From: Craterilacuibacter sinensis
Lineage (GTDB): Bacteria > Pseudomonadota > Gammaproteobacteria > Burkholderiales > Chromobacteriaceae
Reading direction: 5' to 3'
Length of the DNA stretch: 64,000 nt
Assembly: GCF_009831765.1 (NCBI RefSeq)
Contig: NZ_WSSB01000004.1
Location: 62,001 to 126,000, forward strand
The notes under the pieces are model-generated. The model saw only the letters and a program-made list of their open reading frames with translations, was not told the DNA's origin and did not search any database. A program made the translations under genes and the position numbers. Below, in pieces: positions 26,209 through 34,246 of this stretch (position 1 is its first letter; each line of letters starts with the position of its first letter).

Positions 26209-27528
26209 TTACAGGTTTTTAAGCAGCACGCTGAGCACGAGTAGCGGAATCAGGTAACGGCAAGCGAGCTGCCAGCTGCGGTGCGTACGGGCGGGCAGGC
26301 CGGCTTCGTCGGCCAGGCGTTGGCCGGCGGCACTGCCAGCCAACAGCGCCAGCGCGATGCCGCCCACAGGCATGGCCAGATTGGAGACGAAGTAGTCCAT
26401 CGCATCGAATATCCGCTTGCCGGCAATGCTGACATCGGAGAGCACGCCGAAAGACAGGGCAGCCGGCATGCCGCAGACAATGATGGCGGCCGTGACGGTG
26501 CATAGCGCATTGCGCCGCGACCAGCCCAGATCATCGATGAAAAAGATGGCCACCAGCTCCAGCATGGCGACCGAGGAAGACAGTGCCGCCATCGCCAGCA
26601 GGGCAAAAAAGGCCACGGCGAAGACGCTGCCCAGCGGCAGATGCTGGAACACGACAGGCATGGCGATGAAGGTCAGCCCCGGGCCTGCGGCCGGATCGAG
26701 GCCGAAGGCGGCCAGTGCCGGGAAAATCATCAGTCCGGAGAGCAGACTGACCAACACCGCCAGCGTCACCACCCAGGCTGCCGTCGGTACGATGGCGATA
26801 TCGGTCTTCATATATGAGCCATAGGCGATCATGGCGCCAACACCCAGCGACAGCGAGAAAAATGCCAGTCCCAGCGCATCGACGGCACGGGCGGCGGTCA
26901 GTTTGCTAAAGTCGGGTTGCAGGAAAGCGATCACACCTGAGGCGGCGCCAGGCAGCGTCAGCGCCCGTAGCACCAGCAGCAGCATAATCACGAATAGCGC
27001 CGGCATCAGTATCTTGCCCGCCCGTTCTATGCCTTTTTCGATGCCGCCCAGCACGATGGCGAGCGTGGCGAGGGCGAACAGTGCATGTGTCAGCAGCGGC
27101 GCAAGCGGATCGGACACGAAGTTGTCGAACAGTGCCGGCAGCGCTGCCGGCGCCGTCGATATTACGCGACCATCAAGGGCAAAACCCAGATAGGCAAAGG
27201 TCCAGCCGCCGACCACGCTGTAGAACGAGAACAGCACGAAACCGGCGAGCACGCCCAGCAGCCCGGCCAGCCGCCAGCGCGGACCGCCCATCCGGGCATA
27301 GGCGACGCTGGCACCACTGCGGGTGGTGCGGCCCAGTGCGATCTCGGCCACCATCAGCGCGAGGCCGAGGGTAAAACTGAACGCCAGATAAAGCAGGATA
27401 AAGGCCCCTCCGCCGTTCTGTGCGGCGACATAGGGGAATTTCCAGATGGCGCCCAGTCCGATGGCAGAGCCGGCGGCGGCGAGAATGAAGCCGAGGCGCG
27501 AGCCCCAGCTGTGGCGGTGTTGCGGCAT
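26209..27528 (-). CDS. SNF-family Na+-dependent transporter, probably for phenylalanine
   Basis: 439 residues, about 11-12 helices, close paralogue of its two neighbours. SRLGFILAAAGSAIGLGAIWKFPYVAAQNGGGAFILLY opens the first helix region and LALMVAEIALGRTTR, FSFYSVVGGWTFAYLG and FSLSLGVGAMIAYGSY are further family segments. The start at 27528 (MPQHRHSWGSRL) matches the paralogues; the upstream frame runs into the attenuator hairpin and is not coding. Its leader peptide has five Phe residues, so phenylalanine is the inferred signal and substrate. Its stop lies 25 bases before the -35 box of the Trp leader. Confidence 0.9.
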   Translation of the reverse strand: MPQHRHSWGSRLGFILAAAGSAIGLGAIWKFPYVAAQNGGGAFILLYLAFSFTLGLALMVAEIALGRTTRSGASVAYARMGGPRWRLAGLLGVLAGFVLFSFYSVVGGWTFAYLGFALDGRVISTAPAALPALFDNFVSDPLAPLLTHALFALATLAIVLGGIEKGIERAGKILMPALFVIMLLLVLRALTLPGAASGVIAFLQPDFSKLTAARAVDALGLAFFSLSLGVGAMIAYGSYMKTDIAIVPTAAWVVTLAVLVSLLSGLMIFPALAAFGLDPAAGPGLTFIAMPVVFQHLPLGSVFAVAFFALLAMAALSSSVAMLELVAIFFIDDLGWSRRNALCTVTAAIIVCGMPAALSFGVLSDVSIAGKRIFDAMDYFVSNLAMPVGGIALALLAGSAAGQRLADEAGLPARTHRSWQLACRYLIPLLVLSVLLKNL

Positions 27529-27568
27529 AGTGTCCAGTTCCGGTGGGGACTCCGGCGGGCTGGCGGCC

Positions 27569-27603
27569 AAATGAAATCGGGCCGCCTGAATGGGCGGCCC
27601 GAT
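27569..27603 (-). terminator. Attenuator hairpin of the Phe leader
   Basis: An 11-bp perfect stem (ATCGGGCCGCC against GGCGGCCCGAT), 6-base loop, followed on the minus strand by TTTCATTT. Its 5' arm (GGCCGCCC) is perfectly complementary over 8 bases to GGGCGGCC within the leader ORF (27639-27646), giving a mutually exclusive antiterminator. Confidence 0.85.
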
Positions 27604-27617
27604 CGGAATGCATGATT

Positions 27618-27698
27618 TCAGAAGCTTGCAACCGTCCCGGCCGCCCTGAGCGGGCGGACCATAAAGGAAAACGCAAAAAATACGGCGTCACGGTTCAT
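27618..27698 (-). CDS. Phe leader peptide (26 residues, begins MNRDAVFFAFSFMVRP)
   Basis: The ORF holds Phe at positions 7, 8, 10, 12 and 26. The Phe run sits immediately before segment 1 (CCGCCC, 27652-27657), which pairs with GGGCGG of segment 2; segment 2 can instead pair with segment 3 of the terminator. This is a textbook four-segment attenuator of the pheA/pheST type. No Shine-Dalgarno is present; the ATG is one base from the predicted start point. Confidence 0.82.
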   Translation of the reverse strand: MNRDAVFFAFSFMVRPLRAAGTVASF

Positions 27699-27705
27699 GA
27701 ATATA

Positions 27706-27735
27706 AGTAAATCATGTACGTGCGCGGTGCGTCAA
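27706..27735 (-). promoter_or_regulatory. Candidate promoter of the Phe leader
   Basis: TTGACG, 18 bases, TTTACT on the minus strand, nine bases after the stop of the upstream Tyr-linked transporter gene. Predicted start is at or one base before the leader ATG. The -10 matches four of six consensus bases. Confidence 0.5.
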
Positions 27736-27743
27736 ATGCAGGC

Positions 27744-29060
27744 TTACAGGTTCTTCAGCAAAATGGCCGCGATAGAGAGCGGTGCGACCAGGCGGCAGTT
27801 CCACTTCAGCAGCCATAGCGGCAGGCCGCCCAGGCCGGAGTGCTCACGCAGCAGCGGCCACACGCGCCAGCCGGCGAACAGCGCCACCAGAATGCCGGAG
27901 AGCGGCATCAGCACATTGCTGACGCTGTAATCCATCGCATCGAAGATATTCTTGCCGAACACGCTGATATCCGACCACGGCCCCAGCGACAGCGATGCCG
28001 GCACGCCGCACAGGAACACGGCGAGGCTTAACGCCAGCACCACCGGCCGGCGTGGCAGCTTGAATTCGTCGAGGAACAGCGTCGCGATCAGCTCCAGCAT
28101 CGATACCGACGAGGTCAGCGCCGCCACTGCCAGCAGCGTAAAAAACACGATGGCCAGGGCTTGGCCGAAAGGCAGGCTGGCGAACACCACCGGCATGGTC
28201 ATGAAGGTGAGGCCGGGGCCTGCGGCCGGGTTCAGGCCGAAGGCAGTCAGTGCCGGGAAGATCATCAGCCCGGCGAGGATCGCCACCATGCACGACAGGC
28301 CCACCACCCACGCCGCCGAGTGCAGCACCGGCGTCTGCTGCTTCACGTACGAGCCGTAGGCGATCATGCCGCCGGTACCCAGCGACAGCGAGAAGAAGGC
28401 TAAGCCCAGCGCGTCACCGACCATGGCCGGGGTAACGGCGTTAAAGTCGGGGGTAAAGAAGGCGAGCGCGCCGGCGGCGGCGCCGGGCAGGGTCAGCGAG
28501 CGCACGATCAGCCCCAGCATCATCAGGAACAGGGCCGGCATCAACAGCTTGCTGGCGCGTTCGATGCCTTTTTCCACCCCGCCCAGCACGATGGCCAGGG
28601 TTGAGAGCGCGAAGGCGGCATGGCTGACGATGGGCCACAGCGGATCCTCGACATAGCGGGCGAAGGTCTGCTGCAGCACGCCGCTATCGGTGGTCAGCAC
28701 CGAGCCCTCGACCGCGAGTGCGATATAGCCCAGCGTCCAGCCGCCGACCACGCTGTAGAAGCTGTACAGTACGAAGGCGGCGAAGATGCCCATCAAGCCC
28801 ACCAGCGGCCAGGCGCCACCGGCCAACTGGCGGAACATGCCGACCGGGCCGGTTTGCGCCGCGCGCCCCAGCGTGAACTCGACCAAAAGCTGAGCCAGGC
28901 CCAGGGTGAAGCTGAACAGCAGAAACAGCAGGATAAAGGCACCGCCGCCATTCATGGCGGTGACAAAGGGAAACTTCCAGATGGCGCCCAGGCCGACGGC
29001 CGAGCCGGCAGAGGCGAGGATAAAACCGAGGCGCGAGCCCCAGGCGGAACGTGTCGTCAT
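27744..29060 (-). CDS. SNF-family Na+-dependent transporter, probably for tyrosine
   Basis: 438 residues and the same family layout: SRLGFILASAGSAVGLGAIWKFPFVTAMNGGGAFILLF, LLVEFTLGRAAQTG, FYSFYSVVGGWTLGYIAL-type segment and FFSLSLGTGGMIAYGSYV. AAGGAC lies four bases before the ATG at 29060. The leader upstream carries adjacent Tyr codons before a terminator, so tyrosine is the inferred signal and substrate. As the first gene of the trio in transcription order, read-through from it would enter the Phe and then the Trp attenuator. Confidence 0.9.
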   Translation of the reverse strand: MTTRSAWGSRLGFILASAGSAVGLGAIWKFPFVTAMNGGGAFILLFLLFSFTLGLAQLLVEFTLGRAAQTGPVGMFRQLAGGAWPLVGLMGIFAAFVLYSFYSVVGGWTLGYIALAVEGSVLTTDSGVLQQTFARYVEDPLWPIVSHAAFALSTLAIVLGGVEKGIERASKLLMPALFLMMLGLIVRSLTLPGAAAGALAFFTPDFNAVTPAMVGDALGLAFFSLSLGTGGMIAYGSYVKQQTPVLHSAAWVVGLSCMVAILAGLMIFPALTAFGLNPAAGPGLTFMTMPVVFASLPFGQALAIVFFTLLAVAALTSSVSMLELIATLFLDEFKLPRRPVVLALSLAVFLCGVPASLSLGPWSDISVFGKNIFDAMDYSVSNVLMPLSGILVALFAGWRVWPLLREHSGLGGLPLWLLKWNCRLVAPLSIAAILLKNL

Positions 29061-29113
29061 GATGGTCCTTGTCGTGGGACCTTCACCCGCTCACCACCCA
29101 TGGCGTCCAGCAA

Positions 29114-29140
29114 CAAAAAGGCCGCCTTGGGCGGCGGCCT
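29114..29140 (-). terminator. Attenuator hairpin of the Tyr leader
   Basis: AGGCCGCC/GGCGGCCT, 8 bp with a 6-base loop, followed by a U run (TTTTTGTTG) on the minus strand: the strongest terminator tail of the three. Its 5' arm GGCCGCC can instead pair with GGUGGCC (29184-29190, one G-U) in the leader. Confidence 0.85.
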
Positions 29141-29162
29141 GGATGTCGGTCGATTCTGTTGT

Positions 29163-29249
29163 TCAGACGCGCGCAAATTCTCCGGCCACCAAATGGAGGA
29201 CCGGATAATAAGACTGGCCGAAGCGGGCCGCGCGCTGTGCGTTTTTCAT
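29163..29249 (-). CDS. Tyr leader peptide (28 residues, core RFGQSYYPVLHLV)
   Basis: The ORF starts MKNAQ and contains two adjacent Tyr codons (29205-29210) exactly at the edge of segment 1 (TCCGGTC), which pairs with GGCCGGA of segment 2. Segment 2 overlaps the antiterminator GGUGGCC. The ORF begins 10 bases after the stop of the upstream hydroxylase and has no ribosome site. Confidence 0.75.
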   Translation of the reverse strand: MKNAQRAARFGQSYYPVLHLVAGEFARV

Positions 29250-29258
29250 TGTGCGGCC

Positions 29259-29288
29259 ATCATGGCTTGCCGGCGGACAGGCTGTCAA
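29259..29288 (-). promoter_or_regulatory. Candidate promoter of the Tyr leader, inside the hydroxylase 3' end
   Basis: TTGACA (consensus), 18 bases, CATGAT on the minus strand, embedded in the last codons of the hydroxylase gene. The sequence GGCAAG-CATG-TG-GGCC here is shared with the Trp leader promoter, suggesting the control regions were duplicated along with the transporters. Confidence 0.6.
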
Positions 29289-30147
29289 GCGTTGGCGATT
29301 GAGCGGTCGCTATTTTTTCGGCCTCTTCCGGCGTGCCGAACAAGAGTAGTAGCCGCTTGCGCCATGAGCGTGCCCGGCTGGTTTCGCGGGCCATGTCCAG
29401 CCATTCGGTCAGCGAAACCACCAGCGGGTTGAAGCTCGTCACCGGCTTGACCGTGCCGTAGTCGCACGGCTCGGCCGGATCCTCGGCGACAAAGCTGCCG
29501 AACAGCTTGTCCCATACCACCAGCACGCCGGCGAAATTGCGGTCGAGATAGCGCGGGTTTTTCGCATGGTGTACGCGGTGGATGGACGGGGTGTTGAACA
29601 GCTTTTCAAAGGCGCCCAGATGCGGGATGGCCTGGGTGTGGATATAGAACTGGTAGGCCAGATTAACGAGCACGATGCCGACGATGGCTTGCGGCGGAAA
29701 GCCCAGCCACGCCAGCGGCAGCCAGAATGCCCACATGCCGGCGACCGGGTACATCAGGCTCTGGCGGAAGGCGGTGGTGAAGTTCATCCGCGTCGAGCTG
29801 TGGTGCACGCTGTGCGCCGCCCACAGCCAGCGCACGCGGTGGCTGGCGCGGTGAAAACCGTAGTAGAGCAGGTCCTGCACGATAAACAGCGCGAAAAAAG
29901 CCGGCCACGACAGCTCGAAGTGGAACAGACGGTACTGGTACACCCAGGCGTAGAGCGGGATCACCAGAAACCACGCCAGCTTGTCGGCGCCCTGGTGCAG
30001 CAAGCCCAGTGCCGCATTGCACAGGCTGTCGCGCCAGTCGTAGACATCGCCCCGCCCCTGGCGCGCCCAGTAGCGGATTTCCCATGCCACCGCCAGCAAA
30101 AACACCGGCGTCAGCCCCAGCAACAGCAACTCGATATCGAACCCCAT
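29260..30147 (-). CDS. Sterol desaturase / fatty acid hydroxylase family membrane protein
   Basis: Di-iron integral membrane oxygenase family, 295 residues with four or more hydrophobic helices. The histidine clusters that bind iron are present in order: HRASH, HSVHH and HRVHH (with an extra HTQAIPH). The start at 30147 has GAGGAG six bases upstream; an ATG two codons earlier is possible. Substrate unknown: families hydroxylate or desaturate fatty acids, sterols or hopanoids. Its last codons overlap the promoter of the Tyr leader. Confidence 0.87.
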   Translation of the reverse strand: MGFDIELLLLGLTPVFLLAVAWEIRYWARQGRGDVYDWRDSLCNAALGLLHQGADKLAWFLVIPLYAWVYQYRLFHFELSWPAFFALFIVQDLLYYGFHRASHRVRWLWAAHSVHHSSTRMNFTTAFRQSLMYPVAGMWAFWLPLAWLGFPPQAIVGIVLVNLAYQFYIHTQAIPHLGAFEKLFNTPSIHRVHHAKNPRYLDRNFAGVLVVWDKLFGSFVAEDPAEPCDYGTVKPVTSFNPLVVSLTEWLDMARETSRARSWRKRLLLLFGTPEEAEKIATAQSPTLDSLSAGKP

Positions 30148-30255
30148 GGCCATCTCCTCATGTCTGCCGGCCACCATGCGTGGGTGGCCGGCTTGATTAT
30201 CGTGATGATTATGGCATGAGCCCGGTTGGGCAGCCCTTTAGTTTGTCCGGACTCT

Positions 30256-31344
30256 TTAATGACCGGTCCGGAATTTCTGCCACAGTCGGGTGTAACCCTG
30301 CATGGTTTTGGCATCCAGGGGCTTGGCAACAAAGCTGTCCTTAAGGTCGCCTGAGGTCGGGTAGATTGTGCGGTTATTGGTCAATTCGGGTTTTACATAT
30401 GGCCGCGCAGCCAGAACCGACGTTGCATAGGCGACATGGTTGGCGTTGGCAGCCGCCATCTTCGGCTCAAGCATGGCGTTGATCCATGCGTGTGCATTGT
30501 CAACATTGGGTGCGTCCTTCGGGATGGTGAGTACGTCGACCCAGACATCCAGGCCGGTCTTGGGCAGCAGGGCCTGCACCTTGACGCCATTCTTTGCTTC
30601 CTGTGCGCGTTTTTGTGCGAAGTTGAAGTCTCCGTTGTAACCCATGGCCGCGCAGAGCGAGCCGCCTGCCATCTCGTTGTAGTAACTGGAGGACGAGAAG
30701 CGGGTGATGTAGGGGCGTAGTGCCATCAGCTTGGGCATGATGGCCTGGTAGTCGGCCAGGTTATTGCTGTTCGGGTCTTTGCCGTAGTAATGCAGGGCGA
30801 CCGGGAAAAACTCGCTGGGCGAATCGAGCACGCTGACGCCGCAGCCTTTGAGGCGGGAGAGGATCTCCGGTTTGAAGATCAGATCCCACGGGTTTTCCGG
30901 AAGTTTGCCGCCCAGTGCCTTTTTGACCTGATCCGTGTTGATGCCTACCGTGTTGAATCCCCAGAAGTTCGGGACTGCGTAGCGATTGCCGGGGTCGAAC
31001 GGTTGCAGCAGCTTGAGGATGGCAGGGTCCAGATTTTTCGCGTTTGGAATCTTTTTCATGTCCAAAGGCTGGAACAGCCCCGCCTTGATGCCCAGCGCCA
31101 GTGTGTTGTGCGAGGGAACGACTACGTCGTAGCCGGACTGGCCGGTCATCAGCTTGGCACGCAGAATCTCGTTGCTGTCGAAGACGTCGTAGCGAACCTT
31201 GATGCCGGTGGCCTTGCTAAAGGCAGGCACCGTGCTTTCGGCAACGTAGTCTGTCCAGTTGTAGATGTTGACGTTACCGCCAGCCATTACGCCGGCAGCC
31301 GACAAGGTGATCAGTGCTGACAGGGCAATCGTTTTTGTTTTCAT
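30256..31344 (-). CDS. PotF/SpuD-like periplasmic polyamine-binding protein
   Basis: 362 residues with signal peptide MKTKTIALSALITLSAAGVMA. The mature start GGNVNIYNWTDYVAESTVPAFSKATGIKVRYDVFDSNE is typical of PotF/PotD substrate-binding proteins, as are YDVVVPSHNTLA and the NFWGFNTVGINTDQV stretch. GGAG lies eight bases before the ATG at 31344. The permease and ATPase genes (potGHI) are absent, so it must serve a distant transporter or act otherwise. It is the last gene of a probable operon with two flavoprotein oxidases upstream. Confidence 0.9.
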   Translation of the reverse strand: MKTKTIALSALITLSAAGVMAGGNVNIYNWTDYVAESTVPAFSKATGIKVRYDVFDSNEILRAKLMTGQSGYDVVVPSHNTLALGIKAGLFQPLDMKKIPNAKNLDPAILKLLQPFDPGNRYAVPNFWGFNTVGINTDQVKKALGGKLPENPWDLIFKPEILSRLKGCGVSVLDSPSEFFPVALHYYGKDPNSNNLADYQAIMPKLMALRPYITRFSSSSYYNEMAGGSLCAAMGYNGDFNFAQKRAQEAKNGVKVQALLPKTGLDVWVDVLTIPKDAPNVDNAHAWINAMLEPKMAAANANHVAYATSVLAARPYVKPELTNNRTIYPTSGDLKDSFVAKPLDAKTMQGYTRLWQKFRTGH

Positions 31345-31403
31345 GGTGAGGTCTCCTCTGTTTTTCGCCGGCGCCTGGCGGGTGCCGGGCGGGTGAATGC
31401 CGG

Positions 31404-32759
31404 TCAGCCGGCAATCTCTTTTGCTGCCCGCTGGCCGGATAGCCACGCCCCGTGAACGGTTGCGTAATGGTCGCGGTGGGTGGCTTCGCCAGCAAAGTGG
31501 ATGCGGCCGCTGCTTGCCGCCAGTTGGTCGCGGTTGCCTGGTGTACTGCCTGCCTTGTTGAAGGAGTAGGCACCACGCGCAAAGGGGTCGCTGCTCCAGC
31601 GTGTCAGCTGTGCGTCGATCGGGTCAGGCACTTGGCCTCCGAACATCGTGCGCAGGGTGCTGACTGCTCCCGCGATGATTTGTGCGTCGGACAGCTTCTC
31701 GACGGCCAGGCCGTAATCCGCAGCGTTGAAGCCGAGCAGCACAGGCTTGCCGCTGACGCGGGCAAGGCTCAGCCATTCAGTCCACTGGCCACGGCGTTGC
31801 TCGGGCGTGATGTATTCCAGCCAGTCCTTGTCTGCTGGCCAGAAAGCTTTTGTGAAGCGCAGATAGCATTTGTTGTAGTGCCCCATGCCCAATGCGGAAA
31901 TGGCGGCCTGCTTGGCTGCCGGCAGCGCCGGGGAAAAGCCTACGGCGCCAGCTTGCAGGACGCCAAGCGGCAGCGTGACGACGACCCTGTCACCCTCGAA
32001 GGTTCCCCTCCGGGTCGACACCGAGACTCCGCCTGCCCGGCTGGCGATGTGCTGGACGACCTCGCCCAGGCGGACATCCAGCCCCTGTGCCAGATGGCGT
32101 GGAAGGGCCGAGTAGCCGCCGGGGAACAAGACATCGTTGCCCGGGTAGGACTTCATGGCGTCAAACCACCATGCCGACAACTGGCGGGCGGAGCCGGCAT
32201 ACTCGTGCTCGATGCTACTGTTGACTACGAAGTGCGCGAGGGTACGTTCTTCTTCGTCAAGTGAGTCCCATTCCAGTTGTTCTTCCAGTGTGCTCTGCAG
32301 TGGCAGGTCGTTGTCCGCTTTCTGCGCCTGCACGACCGCCTGCTCGACGTAGTCCTGCCAGTGCTCCAGCTGTTTGCTGCGCGCACTGGACAGCACGCCA
32401 CCCTGACTGTCGAAAACCTGGTTCCGGTCATAAAAGGTCGGCACGGTCTTGGCCCCGGCCGCCTTGGCGAGCGAGGTCAATGGGTTGCCCTGATGCCCGT
32501 GGATCCAGGATGCACCCAGATCGACAGGCAGGTCTGCCCAGCGCCGGCTGGTCCATAAGCGGCCGCCGATACGCTCCCTTGCTTCCAGTACGGTGACCTG
32601 CCAGCCCCGGTCTTTCAGGTAGCGGGCCGCAGACAGACCCGCCATGCCGGCACCAACGACGATCACGCGCCCCGGACTCTGGCGGGGTGCGGCAAAAGAG
32701 GGGGCGATGCCTGACGCAAACAAGGCGCTGGCGTAGGAGAGGAGTTGTCGGCGTTTCAT
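31404..32759 (-). CDS. Flavin monoamine oxidase family protein, Tat-like signal
   Basis: 451 residues of the amine oxidase (MAO/polyamine oxidase) family. It has an N-terminal [16 protein letters not shown] twin-arginine-like leader, the FAD-binding [22 protein letters not shown] and the [24 protein letters not shown] block; the C-terminal [18 protein letters not shown] closes the flavin site. Likely oxidises a polyamine or aromatic amine to an aldehyde, possibly in the periplasm. No clear ribosome site precedes the start, only an A-rich stretch, so coupling to the gene 33 bases upstream is likely. Confidence 0.88.
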   Translation of the reverse strand: MKRRQLLSYASALFASGIAPSFAAPRQSPGRVIVVGAGMAGLSAARYLKDRGWQVTVLEARERIGGRLWTSRRWADLPVDLGASWIHGHQGNPLTSLAKAAGAKTVPTFYDRNQVFDSQGGVLSSARSKQLEHWQDYVEQAVVQAQKADNDLPLQSTLEEQLEWDSLDEEERTLAHFVVNSSIEHEYAGSARQLSAWWFDAMKSYPGNDVLFPGGYSALPRHLAQGLDVRLGEVVQHIASRAGGVSVSTRRGTFEGDRVVVTLPLGVLQAGAVGFSPALPAAKQAAISALGMGHYNKCYLRFTKAFWPADKDWLEYITPEQRRGQWTEWLSLARVSGKPVLLGFNAADYGLAVEKLSDAQIIAGAVSTLRTMFGGQVPDPIDAQLTRWSSDPFARGAYSFNKAGSTPGNRDQLAASSGRIHFAGEATHRDHYATVHGAWLSGQRAAKEIAG

Positions 32760-32792
32760 ATTGTTTGTTTTTTTACGGTGGATGGGGTTTGT

Positions 32793-34139
32793 TTATCGGG
32801 CACATTGATCGAGCAAGGCATATCGGCTGTACGCCAGCCGCAGTCCGAGTTTTTGTAGCCAGTTACCGGATGGCAGCTTGGGCGGCAGGCCCTGGAAGAC
32901 GGGGCAGGCCTCGGTCGGGGTCGGCAAACTGCCTGCAATTTGCCGCGCCAGCGTGCGGCCCATCCAGGGCATGGTGTTGACGCCGTTTCCGAAGCAGCCG
33001 AAGGCGTACCAAAGGCCGCTACCCTGTTCGGTTTCACCCATGGCCGGGACCATCGAACGGGTGACCGAAACCAGACCTCGCCAGTAGTGCTCGACCGGCG
33101 CATCCGAGAACGCCGGAAATTTTCGTGCCAGGGCACGGCGCAGGGCCTGGCGCATGCGCTCGCCGTCCTGTTCACTGCCCGTCAAGTCGCCACGGGCGCC
33201 AAACAGCAGGCGGTTGTCCGGTAGGCGCCGGTAGTAATTGAGCAAATGCCGGGTATCGAATGCCGGACTGAGCGTTTGGTAAGCTTCGCTGGCCCAGCAT
33301 TCGTCGCTGAGCGGTGCCGTGACCAGGATGTTGGAAATGGCGGGCAACAGCCTTCTGTCGAGAGCCGCGGGTTGCGCCTGTGCCGGGTAGGCGTTGGTGG
33401 CGAACACGACATGGCGCGCGCGCAGCCTGCCTTGCGCGGTTTGCAGAACATGGCCGCTACGCTCCTTGTGCAAGGCCGTGACTGCGCTGTGCGTGTAAAT
33501 TTCTGCGCCGTGGCGCAAGGCGGCGCGGGCCAGACCGTATGCGAAAGCCAGCGGGTTGATGCCGCCGCCACTCTCGATATGCAGCGCACCAAACTGCTCG
33601 CTGCCGCCGTGCCCTTCGTCCGCGAAAGCATCGGCAGTCAACAGGCGGCAAGGTAGACGACTGTATCGTCTCCAAACAGCAAACTCCTCCTGCAGATCCC
33701 GCCAGGCCGACGGGGCATGCGCGACCATATAGCTTCCCCGCCCATGGCGGATCTGCAGACCCTCGCTGTCGCAGAACTCGTCGACGAGCAGCTGCCCCTC
33801 GTGCTGGGCCGCCAGAAAGTCCGAAGCGGCCTGTGTCCCCCAGCGGTCAAACAATTGGTCCAAGCCGAGTTTGGTCGCCGGCAGCGTGTTGAATCCGGCA
33901 TTGCGTCCGGACGCGCCCCAGGCGAGGTCGCCGGCATCCACGACGCATGCCTGGATGCCATGGTCTCGTGCCAGGTGCAGCGCAGCCGAAAGTCCAGTAA
34001 AACCAGCGCCGACGATAGCGACATCGGCGGCATGCTCGCCGACCAGCGAGGGCAGATCCGGCCCTGGTGTGATGTGATGCCAGTACGTCTGCGCGGCGGT
34101 ATCGAAGCGGTACATGTTCTGGTGGTAGAAATGACGCAC
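32793..34139 (-). CDS. DAO-family FAD-dependent oxidoreductase (PuuB-like)
   Basis: 448 residues. The dinucleotide fold VAIVGAGFTGLSAALHLARDHG is near residue 30, followed by GASGRNAGFN typical of PuuB/glycine-oxidase-like DAO flavoproteins, and a C-terminal YAFGCFGNGVNTMPWMGR. PuuB oxidises gamma-glutamylputrescine in the cytosol. No glutamylputrescine synthetase is nearby, so the substrate here may be a free amine. The GTG at 34139 has AAGGAG six bases upstream; an ATG at 34115 is the alternative. First gene of the leftward operon, divergent from the LysR gene. Confidence 0.86.
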   Translation of the reverse strand: MRHFYHQNMYRFDTAAQTYWHHITPGPDLPSLVGEHAADVAIVGAGFTGLSAALHLARDHGIQACVVDAGDLAWGASGRNAGFNTLPATKLGLDQLFDRWGTQAASDFLAAQHEGQLLVDEFCDSEGLQIRHGRGSYMVAHAPSAWRDLQEEFAVWRRYSRLPCRLLTADAFADEGHGGSEQFGALHIESGGGINPLAFAYGLARAALRHGAEIYTHSAVTALHKERSGHVLQTAQGRLRARHVVFATNAYPAQAQPAALDRRLLPAISNILVTAPLSDECWASEAYQTLSPAFDTRHLLNYYRRLPDNRLLFGARGDLTGSEQDGERMRQALRRALARKFPAFSDAPVEHYWRGLVSVTRSMVPAMGETEQGSGLWYAFGCFGNGVNTMPWMGRTLARQIAGSLPTPTEACPVFQGLPPKLPSGNWLQKLGLRLAYSRYALLDQCAR

Positions 34140-34168
34140 GGCGGACTCCTTAGACGGTGTCATGCAAG

Positions 34169-34180
34169 ATGCCGTGGCAT
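34169..34180. promoter_or_regulatory. Inverted repeat in the LysR divergent promoter region
   Basis: ATGCC-GT-GGCAT between the divergent DAO and LysR genes, where an auto-regulatory LysR site would be expected. Arm length is short, so this is only a candidate operator. Confidence 0.35.
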
Positions 34181-34246
34181 GCGCCCCTTCACAACACGCA
34201 TTTTTTACGGGAGCATGTAACAAAAATTAATAGCTTGGAGGTTGGA

